Of a stretch of 64,000 bases of DNA, positions 21,587 through 30,979 are shown piece after piece (the stretch's first letter is position 1; every line of letters starts with the position of its first letter). A program made the position numbers and the translations under genes. Below the pieces are notes generated by a model. It was not told the origin of the DNA. It made no database searches and was given only the letters and a program-made list of their open reading frames with translations. The DNA is from Volutella citrinella (lineage: Eukaryota; Ascomycota; Sordariomycetes; Hypocreales; Nectriaceae). The stretch covers positions 1,674,001 through 1,738,000 of the forward strand of contig JAWZSP010000003.1 of assembly GCA_034401135.1 (NCBI GenBank), in the 5' to 3' direction.

Positions 21587-23503
21587 TTATCGGGCCTGCC
21601 CCATGCCCTCCTGGTTGCCAGGGCGGTTCTGCCAGTCGTAGCCGTCGCTCGACCCGCTGTCGTACCGCGAGGTGAAGCTGGGCTCGTACGGGCGGCTCCT
21701 GCGGGCGCCGGGGGCCGTGGGCGCGGCGCTGTAGAAGGAGCTCGCCGCGGTGTAGCGGGCCCGCTGGTTGAAGTTGGCGATGATGGGCGACTCGACGTCT
21801 TCGTCGCCCATCTCCAAGTCGAAGGGGTCGGAGCGCGTCTTCTTGCGGTTGCCGAGGGTGCTGGAGCTGGCGTTGGGGTCCTGGTACACGAACGATGGGG
21901 GCGGAGGGAAGTCGTTGGGGGTCACCACGCCGTGCTGGTTGTTGCTGCCCAAGACGGCGCTCGAGGCATACGCCGACGACTTGGTGCGGGTGGCGGCCGG
22001 GGGCGGCGGCGGGACTGTGGACCCGGCGTTGTCGGCGAACGGGTCCCCAGTGGCGCGGGCCGAAAAGTCCCCAACGACCGAGTTGTAGTCGGAGAAGGGG
22101 TTGGGGCTCGGGGCATTGTTCCGGGCATCCCGGTCGACGTACCAGCTGTCGCCGCGGTGGTGCGATGCGCCGCCGACCCCGTAGTGCATGGCAGTCTCGC
22201 CGCTGGCGTTGGACGGGTCCCGGCTGGCCTCGAGCATCTCCGGCGTCGCCATGTTGGAACGGCTCCTGCGGTCAAGCCCGAACCAGACGGTCAGGACGCG
22301 GTCGACGGTGGAGGCTCTGCCGCGAGATCCATCATTGGCATCGACGGCCTCAGAGGCGTGTCGGCTATGGCTGGGAACCCGCTCAAAGAACTGCGAGTTG
22401 CCCCTGTTCATGTTGACGCCAGAGCGAGGGGTGCTCTGCCCCTGGAACCTCCTGCCTAGCTCCTTGGCGTTGGTCGTCAGGGCGGCAGCGATCTTGGTAT
22501 GGCGGCGAGTAGGTCCCAACGAGGCCTGGTCGATCTCATACTTCTCACGGTTGGGGCCATCCGGCGGCATGGAGAGGGGGGTGAGGAGGGTGCTGCGACG
22601 TCGCCTTCGCATGCGCTTTCGGATAAGCCAGAACAAGAGAGCTGCAATCATGAGCGCCGCCGTCCCTCCAATGACGCTCCCTACGAGGACGGGCGTGGAG
22701 GGGGGCTCCTTGCCGATGATGGAGACACCGGCGCCCGAGTTCTCTCCATTGGCGCCATTGGCACTGTCGCTCGCGCTCGTGGGCTTGGCACTGGCGGTTG
22801 TAGAGGGCGAAGGCTTGTCGAATTTGCCAGTTGGTCCCGGGCTGCCGGCATCAAGGAGCAGGGTCTCCTCGCTGTTCTGGGCGGTTGTCAAGGCAGTTGA
22901 AAGGGATCCGGCGGAGCTGCTTGGGTAGAGGATGCCAAACTTGGGCCCATCCGCGCCTGTGGGTTTGGCCTCTCCCAAGTCGGTAGATACGCCGTCCGCC
23001 TCCGACCTCGTCCTAGTTGAAAGGGTGGTTGGGCCGCGCTGGGTGGCGGGCTGTGTCGTCGAGATTGTCGTCGGACGTGTTGAGTTTGTGCCTGGTGTTG
23101 TCGAGAGAGCTGACGGGATTGGCTCGAGGATGTCCAAGTCCGGGGTGGTTTTGGCAGGAGGCGATGAAGCGCCGGTCGGCTCAACCGACCCTGTAGTTTC
23201 CGTACCTGTCTTGACTGGCTCTGTAGATTCCGCTGGCAATGTCGGCTCCGTCAACCCCGTAGTAGATGCCGCCAAGTCCTCCGTCCGTGAAACTGTACCG
23301 AGGCCGGGTGCCTCCGTGCTAGCTGCGGGCGCCGCCGTGGAGCTGGTACCGTCCTCAACGAGACTCCAGAACGTACTCGAGGGTGCGATTACTAGCAGCT
23401 TCGTCCGGATAAGGGTGGTAACGTTGAGACCGGCAGGCACACCAGAGTCGGCCGGGAGTGCTGTCTGGATCGGAACCCCGTCAGGGAGTGCTGCAGTCGA
23501 CAT
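21587..23503 (-). CDS. Single-pass membrane protein with Ser/Thr-rich ectodomain, unknown function
   Basis: One uninterrupted exon of 638 codons. Residues 1-265 are Thr/Ser/Pro/Glu-rich with many TT, TS and SS pairs, typical of heavily O-glycosylated fungal surface proteins. A hydrophobic segment at about residues 273-294 (VGSVIGGTAALMIAALLFWL) is followed by a strong stop-transfer RKRMRRRRRS. The remaining 340 residues are a polar cytosolic tail rich in Ser, Asn and Pro. No cleavable signal peptide is seen at the first Met, so a type III (N-out) topology is inferred. The layout resembles Mid2/Wsc-type sensors or Axl2-like anchors, but no cysteine-rich WSC domain is present and no family is claimed. 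The promoter (23504-24050) has unusual G-rich and C-rich tracts. Confidence 0.7.
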   Translation of the reverse strand: MSTAALPDGVPIQTALPADSGVPAGLNVTTLIRTKLLVIAPSSTFWSLVEDGTSSTAAPAASTEAPGLGTVSRTEDLAASTTGLTEPTLPAESTEPVKTGTETTGSVEPTGASSPPAKTTPDLDILEPIPSALSTTPGTNSTRPTTISTTQPATQRGPTTLSTRTRSEADGVSTDLGEAKPTGADGPKFGILYPSSSAGSLSTALTTAQNSEETLLLDAGSPGPTGKFDKPSPSTTASAKPTSASDSANGANGENSGAGVSIIGKEPPSTPVLVGSVIGGTAALMIAALLFWLIRKRMRRRRRSTLLTPLSMPPDGPNREKYEIDQASLGPTRRHTKIAAALTTNAKELGRRFQGQSTPRSGVNMNRGNSQFFERVPSHSRHASEAVDANDGSRGRASTVDRVLTVWFGLDRRSRSNMATPEMLEASRDPSNASGETAMHYGVGGASHHRGDSWYVDRDARNNAPSPNPFSDYNSVVGDFSARATGDPFADNAGSTVPPPPPAATRTKSSAYASSAVLGSNNQHGVVTPNDFPPPPSFVYQDPNASSSTLGNRKKTRSDPFDLEMGDEDVESPIIANFNQRARYTAASSFYSAAPTAPGARRSRPYEPSFTSRYDSGSSDGYDWQNRPGNQEGMGQAR

Positions 23504-23778
23504 TGTCGTTATTTGGCTATTGAGAGAAAATGTTGTTTTTGAGTTGCGAGACCAGTCGCTTGTTGAAGGAGAGAGATGGGCGTGGCCCGGTCAGACATGA
23601 AATGAATGGTCCAGCAATGATCAGTCGTCAAGAGAAGGATGGAAAGGAATGTAAGTGAGCTTATTGCACTGAGCCTGGACCGGCCAGCTAGATCTCGTCC
23701 ACAATCATAAGGTAGAGATAGACGGATGCTCCCAGTGACAACAAGAATAGTACCACAAAGAAGCGAAGGATCGGCACC

Positions 23779-23810
23779 GGGAGAGGGAGGGGAGGGGAGG
23801 GGAGGGGAGG
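23779..23810 (+). repeat. G-run tract (GGGGA)n, G-quadruplex prone on plus strand
   Basis: Six runs of three to four G separated by single A or AGA. The tract is 276-307 bp upstream of the membrane-protein start codon, on its template strand. Confidence 0.8.
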
Positions 23811-23927
23811 AGAAAGGAAGGCAGAAGGAGGAAGAGGCGGAGGAGGAGGTGGTGGTGGTAGATGGACGGCTACTAATGACTACTACGAGGGCAGCATGTT
23901 TGAACGTGGGCTGCGAATATAGGGCGT

Positions 23928-23975
23928 CCCCCATCCCATCCCGTCCCATCCCATCCCGTCCCATCCCATCCCCCC
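23928..23975 (-). repeat. CCCATC/CCCGTC minisatellite, G-quadruplex prone on minus strand
   Basis: Nine or more C-runs of at least three bases, spaced by AT or GT. They correspond to GGGATGGGAC repeats on the sense strand of the adjacent minus-strand gene, about 430-470 bp upstream of its ATG. Confidence 0.8.
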
Positions 23976-26829
23976 GCCGAGGAAGGAACTGCGTACGTGA
24001 GTCGGCCAGGGGCTGCTGCAACATGCTTTACCTGAATCCAGGCGGCCGGTCGTAGCTTAATCCAGAGCAGAGAGTCCAGGCTATACATAGTAGACGTCTG
24101 TTAATGGCGGTGGTGAGGCGCCGGACAGGGGTCCAGGGTGCGCTTGGGCTGCAGGCTGGGGGCCCTAGTCCTGGTCTGCGACAGATGTGAAGCACGATGC
24201 CGCCGCTAGCTCGTGCGCTCTGGCTGTTTTTGCACTGGTCGAGCTGGTGGCCACGCGAGAAGGGGCCAGGACATCCCAGCCGCGGAGGGGCAACCCATGG
24301 TCGCCGGGAGGCTGATGGTTGGCATTTCGGGACAGGGGCAGGTCGCTGTTGGGAGCTCGGGACCGTAAAAATAGGCAGGTTTGTCGGAGTCGGAAGGATG
24401 TGGCAGTGTGCATCGAGTATAGTATGTGTCGACAATGCATTGAGAAACAGTGTTTTAGCCGTTGACCATGAGTATGGAGCGAGTTCCTTGGTGGCGTGGT
24501 CGAAACCGGCCAAAGGATGATGAGGTGGTGTAGTCATTTCCATCGTGAAGGCAGTGGCAAGGCAGCCAACAGAGAAGGACATGCCCAGCACGCGCGCGGC
24601 TGCCCGCAGCAAGAAGCTCTCTGCAGGACTGCTGCGTTGTCGCACTCGCTGGCTGCCACCCTTCGGCTCCCGCTCTCCTCCATACATGCATCCAGACTCC
24701 AGCCGTCCATCCACCACCCTCCTGTTCCTGCGTTCGTGAAGTGGGTAATCCCCTGTCCATGTCACGTCAGTGTCATTCGTGCTCCCGTAGCGGGCCTGGC
24801 GGTGCGACAGCTCTTACGGACGACCACTGGAACTCGCACAGTCCACGAATCAGCGACCGACCCAGCTGCGGCCGAAACGGTGGCCGCCGTCTCCCTCTGC
24901 CAGTTTTGGCGCCCCAGGGGCCCGGCGCGCTGGAACCTGAGCGCCAGGCTTGGCCCAGTTCTGTGGCTCATGGCGAGGTTTGCGGTGGCGCTACACCACG
25001 TTCGACATCGCTACCTGAGACAACGTGTGGTGACGCTAACACCCCCAGGGCCCCTCTCCCGCACCTACCACACCATATCTACCAGACTAGGTACGCGTTC
25101 CCCCTCGGCAAACTGTGGACAGCCTTGACGAAGCGAGAAGGAATGCAGACTTGCATAAGAGCACAGAGGGTCGCCACACTTCGGCCGCAGCAGCAGTATT
25201 AATATTTCAACTAGCAACCTGTGTGGTACGCATTTATAGATGTGAAACTCGTCCCAGCCAATCACCCTCATCGGGCCTTACCCTACAACCTGCACTCTAT
25301 ATCCGACCGCCAACATGGCTATGCAAACGCAAGAGCAGATCGGACGTCTGGCAGATATTGATAGCTGATGTGTCACTAACGTGTAATAATGCGATGGTTT
25401 CTCCGTTCTGCTAGCGCTGGTCCTCGTCGAATATCTATTTTCTGACGTGTTGTTCGGACAGCTTGGCTGAGTCGAAACTAGCTCCGAGACGCTTCAGCGA
25501 GAAACTTGAGACGAGTTTCCTCTGTCAGGCAAGACACGCTAGGAGGACAGGGGCATCCCATAGCAGACGAATTATTACCAAGGGACGTGGACAGGGTGAC
25601 ATCCACGGCAGCAGTTTTTCCGGAACGGCCAGACTACCTGCAGTAATTAGCCTTTTCCCGCCAAACACTAAGCCAAACGTCGTCCAGCCAAGGAAGGGGG
25701 GGAATTCATTTACACAAGGCATAAACAAGAAACAAAGAAAAATCCCGGCCCAAGACGCGGCCTGCTCTCTCCTTTGCCATGCCTCGGAGGAATTTCGTCG
25801 CGGATGGCACACCTGCATCACGCCCCCACCAGCCGTCCCCGTGTAATCAAGGTTGGGTTGTTCCATCCAAACAGCCCATAATGTCAATTGTCACTTAGCC
25901 AGGGTTGCTGTGTTAGTCCCGGAGCAGTGCCGCTTTACCAACTGAACCGAGACTGGCACATGCATAAGGGCCAAAATGCATAAAATCCAATAGAAACGGA
26001 GCTAGTGCCCCATCTCCGTTGTCATCGACCAGCAAAATGCAAACGGAGACATAAACACGGAGATAGATAGAAAACGAAGACACAGAACGCAGCAGGAATA
26101 CGAGGAGCGTTATGGAATTGCAGTACGGACCAGTTCCCCAGACTAGTCTGCCCTTGATTATTAACCCTGCTAAATATGGAGTACTGGGCTGCATCATGAC
26201 CAGTCCGACTTTCGCCGTTTTGTAAACCTGACAAGGCTGGCGGCCCAGGGAACGACCAAACGAACGCATTTGCATCGCCAGGCGCCACGCACACTAATTA
26301 ACGCACGACGGCAGTGCTCGGCCAAGAGAGAGCCAGTCCAGGGTGGTGCCGACGCCGTGCAGGCGGTGTCCAGCCTCATATCATGATTACCCAAGCCGAA
26401 CCGCGATGGACGACAGCAACAAATCACCAGACGGCAGCGGCAAGTGAACGATGCGGTTCTTGGCGCCCGCACGTGGCTCCCGGCTTGCGCAAAGGGCGTA
26501 CGCGTTGCATACAAGCCTCAAGACCTCAATCCATCGCCGCACCCCAAGAACAAGAACGGGCTCGTGTGCAATGGACTGTCTCGACCTCCTGCGACACACG
26601 CCCGCGTGGGGCGAAGCCAGCCTTCACTTTTAATAGGCAAGTGCTAGCGCAGGCTACCCAAAATTCAAGCATAATAACCTACCTAGTACACAGCACAGAT
26701 TAGAGAGCCGCCGCCGTCGAGCATACAGACGATCGGGCGCGTGGCCCTTGTAGGGGCGGTCAAGGCTGAGGCCAGCGAAGGAGTTCTCATCCGGCGGCGT
26801 CGTCACGTCCAAGGGGGAGTTGTCAGTGC

Positions 26830-27300
26830 ACTGTACATCTTGGAAATAATATAGAGATACAGGACGTTTTAGGGCACGTGTCGCCTGTAGCCGCAGGGCT
26901 CGTTAGGGCAGGTGCTGCCTCTATTATAACACAGGCATAAGGTATGTAATAGACATACTGCAGAAAGTAATAAGGTAGTGTTGATTAAGAAAAATGAAAG
27001 TATTTTCTGCCGCGTCCTGGGCCCCGTGTATCTTACTAAGCCCTTCGATTTCAACCTGGACAGATAATCAAGATAATCAACTCGCCCCGTACCAAGGCTC
27101 GGCAGGGATCCGCTCGCCTTGACTAAATTGATTAGCTTCTATTCCCCCCCCTGGCTACTCTATCTCTATTTTAAGTGCAACCTTCTTACATTTTTTTATA
27201 AGGGTACGCCAGTTGGATTGCTTGTAATATATCAGGGCGCAGAAAATATTAATTAGAAGGGTGCCCGTGATCGATCATATGCCCGACTATCCATCTATTG
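26830..27300. mobile_element. AT-rich patch, possible decayed transposon fragment
   Basis: Composition shifts from GC-rich surroundings to AT-rich sequence with runs such as TTTTTTTATAAGGG, TCTATTATAACAC and AATATTAATTAG. On the minus strand a TGTTATAATAG start and a CTGTATCTCTATATTATTTCC stretch recall an LTR-like layout. No target-site duplication, second LTR or protein domain was found, so this is only a candidate relic; AT-rich intergenic DNA is the alternative. Confidence 0.25.
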
Positions 27301-28016
27301 ACTATACGAATACAGCGGGCGACGCGACCGGGTCCGGTCCGGGGCTGGGCTCTTTACACATACTAACACCTTGCAGCCTGGTCGGCATGATCCGAAATGG
27401 GTTGACTAGGAACGGAAAGCCTCCGTTACCCAGTGGCCGATCCATTTAGTCTACTAGATAATCACTACAGGTCCCACAGCTTGTTGCAGGGAGTTGTCCC
27501 ATGTCCCTTGCCCCGTGCCTCCTCCAAAGTAAAGCGATGTGCATCATGTTGTTGAGCGAATTTCCCGTCGATTAAAACATCGTATGAGCATGTTCGCACC
27601 TGAACGGTACACCATCTCAGCCGTAGCAAAAACAGCTGGTGCTGTTGGTTCCATCGCAGTGTTGTTGTTAGTTGCTCTGTGACGGCCCCCCACCACATCA
27701 CTCCATTTACAGACAGCCAAGAAGGTGTGCGGCCCGGCGGTAATTAATTTCCCTCGGCGCCTGAGCTGCCAAGTCCATCCGGGAGCACACATGTCACCAC
27801 AGCGGCATTCCCAATTTCGTCAGTGACGCCTGGATCGGGACGCAGCTGAGGATAAAAGAGCAGGCACCACCCCATCCACTGTGGGTTTACCTTGCTGGAA
27901 AACCAGTTCAACCAACAACGCCTGTAGCCGAGACGAACTCCCCCTCACATCTTGAGGCCGGGGTCAAGGATCCCCGAACACGACAAGCTCGCCAGCTGTG
28001 ATGCATCTTGGCCACT

Positions 28017-28968
28017 ATGCTGCTTCTCAAGCTCCTCAGGTGACCACTGCCTCATCCATTTCCCCTGCTGCTCTCTATCTCTCCTACCATCTTCTGACAC
28101 ATCCCACCTCAGTGTGCTATTTTATTGGGGTGCCGTATCAAGCGCCCAGGATCCTGCAAGCGAATGGGGCCTACCGACATCGGGTGTGTTCCCTCTGGAT
28201 GTTGAGACAGTCCATATCTTCCCCGAGTGGAACAAGACATACTACCCCGCATATCCATTTCCTATCATCCTTGGAGTGAGCGGCGGGGCTGAGGCTTGGC
28301 CGTACCACTGGGGGATCCGGTGGAGGCTGAACATACTGGCACAGAATGGCTCAGCTGCAACTGCACGGCGGCTTGGTCCAGGCGAGATGTATCCTACAAG
28401 TGGGTCTACAATCGGAACAATGGAGGATCCAGTGGAACCTATAATCTTCATCAGGCCCAACTTCGAGATTCCCAGTACGATATATTCGCATACAGAGTGG
28501 GAGCTCATCTGGAAGGTTTACACCCTAATGGACTGCTTTAACAGATACGGAATCGCCCCGCTCGACAAGACGGGCTCTATCCGTTTCTTTACCTCGCCCA
28601 AAGGCCAGTTACCAAACATCAGCCAGGTAGGATGTCTGACGGTGCTGCAGCCGTTCCGCATCTTCAACAACACCGAGATAAAGGACCCGAGGCGATTATG
28701 CACCATTCCCAAAGAGGATCCGCGACCGGAGAGCATACGGGGCGATGTCTGTAGTAAGTTCCCCAGTGGATCACAGCTAAAGGAAACTGTCAAGGGCATG
28801 ATGCTTAACGCAGTTGGTTGTGCCAATACTTCTTCTTGGCCGGCTAAAGCGGGTCAGCGCCGTGATGGATGCGGGCCACGTAGTGGTGGCACAGGCGGGG
28901 CTAAACATACGAGGTCTGCATTATGGCTCTCTATTCTATGGACCTTCCTATTACTTCAGGTCATATAG
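28017..28968 (+). CDS. Secreted DUF7136-like protein, probably GPI-anchored
   Basis: Exons 28017-28039 and 28113-28968 encode 292 residues. The first exon supplies MLLLKLL, which splices in phase to SVLFYWGAVSSAQDP and so rebuilds a classical signal peptide with cleavage after VSSA; the intron has GT-AG ends and a CTGAC branch-like site. Mature residues include GVFPLDVETVHIFPEWNKTY and PAYPFPIIL, matching the opening of the fungal DUF7136 family of secreted proteins. Scattered Cys and N-glycosylation sites (NKT, NGS, NIS, NNT, NTS) follow. The C-terminus ends in a small/polar stretch (GGTGG) and a hydrophobic tail (LWLSILWTFLLLQVI), a typical GPI-attachment signal. Cell-wall or plasma-membrane surface location is inferred; function is unknown. 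The donor GTGACC is weak but the join is persuasive. Confidence 0.75.
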
Positions 28969-30979
28969 CAGGTTGGAGCATCATCTCCAATTCCCTGCCG
29001 GGGTGGTATATTGACCAGTACCTTAAGGAAACGCCATCCTGGCCGTGTCCTAATCAAGCCTTTGTTGACTGGCGATAATACTGAATTTCCAGGCTATTTG
29101 ATCGCTAATTCGTGCCGTTTGTGTCGGTGAAATGAGTGGTGCTGGTTCACGCGGACTAGTCCACTCGTAATTCAATTACTCTATTCTTCATTCTATGTAT
29201 TATAATATGAAATGTTGGTGGTGTGGTTAAAGAAAGAAAGAGAAGGGGAAAAGGAAGAAAAGAGAGAAATACATAATTGATCTACTTCTTCCCCTGGTAA
29301 TTATCGGGTTTCCCCTACTGTTCCCTTATTAGCCCACTCTAATACCGTTTTACATCAGTGGAATAACGGTGTGCAGGGGGCGGCCAGAATTACTTTTGTC
29401 ATACTGCCGTTTTGAACTGGGCGTGGACGATGCATAAATTTTATCCAAACTACCTATTTAGGCCGAGACCACAGACAGGCAAGTGACCGACGCAAGGCTG
29501 AATAAAGCGGCATGCGCGCTAGTCCTGGGTGGTGGCGCGTGGGAGAATTGACAATGGAACCCAACTCGCCGCTCCAGCACCAACAGTCACCCATTGGCAA
29601 GTCCGGCGAGCTTGTGCTTCACAGGGTCGTGTGTCACTGGCACAACTACGAAGCTACTAAGCTGAAATGACACCGGCGGCGGCACTTCAAAGACGGCAGG
29701 AGCGGGAAGGGACCTTCTCATGACAAGCACCAGCAGCATTTGCTGCGAACGCCGGAATCCTTCCCCTAGGTCCGACCAGTCTCTCACACCCGACCTCACC
29801 CAACAATCCCCCCTCATTGATTACGCGCAACGTCTCATCATCCCTACCACTGCACTCGCAGCTCCAGTGAGTCCCGTCTGCCCGCGTCCTTCCATGCGCC
29901 GCTGGCTCGGTTAGCGGTGAGTCCCATTGGCATCTGGCCTGCCACAGGTCAACAGCGACTGCCGCTGGCCAGCCAGCTTCCTCTATGGCGGATGAGCGAG
30001 CCTCTTCCTCACACGTACACGCACACGCACAACGTAACAATAGTGCAGCGAAGAACAGAATGGAACAACAGAGAAGCAAAAAGAGCCCAAGCCATACCGT
30101 TCAGATTTTTACGGATAGTGGACGCCGCTCTCAACCGTGGTACCTGGAATCCTGAGCCCTTCGTTGCTCCACACCCCAGACCGTCCGTCTGTACAGCGAC
30201 GGCACGCAGCCACGCACAGCTGCGACGGGACGGGACACTAGGGACCGGGAGACATTTCAGCGATCTCACACCACCCGATCCCACTAACTTGGGGCCTCCA
30301 TCCTTGCGGAAGCCAGTGTCCACCACATGGAACGCCATCCTCGATCCCTCCCACTCCACGCCCACTGCACTTCTCCTCCATTCGTCGCCAAGCAACGTCG
30401 ATAAGGGATCCCCAGCATCTCTCTGCCGCAGCTCAATCAACTACCTAATTATTACTAACTAAAACAAATCGCTGACCACCCGCCTGCGCTCGTCCGCCCG
30501 CCCACCCGCCGAGGGACCTGCATGCTTGCAGCTCTGTCAGTACCCGCTTAGCCACGTCGCCTCCATTCCCGCCCGGACCCGTTCCCCGAATGTAGCAGTC
30601 CGTTCTGTCAGTTAGTGTGGTGTGTGCCCTGGTCGACGTCGACGGTCCAGGAACCGGTGCCCCTCCCGTGCGCCTCCTGGTCGAGCTCCCCTCCCCCTCC
30701 CCCCCTTTCGCCGCCATACAGTTCGCAGCACCATTCGCAGTTCCGCCGTCTACCCCGTCCACAGGATTCCTCCGACCGACGGGCTCTCCGTTTGTTGCAC
30801 CGCATCCCCATTCCTCTAGTCGCCCGCTCCCCATCTTGGAATCCCCGGACTTCGCCACCAACCCCCGTGCCGCCGTCGCTTCCGAGTCGCCCCCGTGCCC
30901 CGTGCTGGCCGCTGCATCTTGATTGTGTCGTGTCGTTCTTGCTTTCCCTGGTACCATCGTCAGCTCTGCTGCCCTCGCC
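28969..30979. other. 2.0 kb intergenic region
   Basis: 3' flank of the DUF7136-like gene, then probable promoter and pyrimidine-rich leader of the next gene (30600-30979). A 41-nt all-purine tract lies at 29229-29269 in AT-rich DNA. Overlapping frames at 30445-31043 on both strands reflect C-rich composition and are not credible genes. Confidence 0.5.
29229..29269 (+). repeat. 41-nt polypurine tract
   Basis: Unbroken A/G run (AAAGAAAGAAAGAG, then GGGGAAAAGG and more), capable in principle of triplex formation. Flanked by AT-rich sequence; no LTR structure could be closed around it. Confidence 0.9.

Larger units (their letters stand above)
23504..28016. other. 4.5 kb gene-poor region
   Basis: Divergent space between the membrane-protein gene and the DUF7136-like gene. 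Contains two G-quadruplex-prone tracts (23779-23810 and 23928-23975) and an AT-rich patch at about 26830-27300. No gene could be supported; frames such as 24028-24765 minus and 25913-26275 minus lack recognisable protein features. Confidence 0.5.

Noticed and set aside
21572..22459. 295-codon plus-strand ORF opposite the membrane protein
   Set aside because: Val/Gly/Arg-biased shadow of the minus-strand gene; the minus frame has a coherent membrane topology.
23928..23975. CRISPR-like short repeats
   Set aside because: This is a simple CCCATC/CCCGTC minisatellite without spacers, in a eukaryotic genome.
24028..24765. 245-codon minus-strand ORF
   Set aside because: Overlaps other frames on both strands, contains no recognisable domain, and lies in the promoter region of the membrane-protein gene.
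25900..25975. tRNA-like sequence on the minus strand (GGTTCAGTTGGTAAAGC resembles box A)
   Set aside because: No box B (GGTTCGANTCC) follows at a suitable distance, and neither an anticodon arm nor an acceptor stem can be closed.
29210..29360. Solo LTR around the polypurine tract (TGTTGG ... ACATCA)
   Set aside because: No target-site duplication and no partner LTR or retroelement domain nearby.
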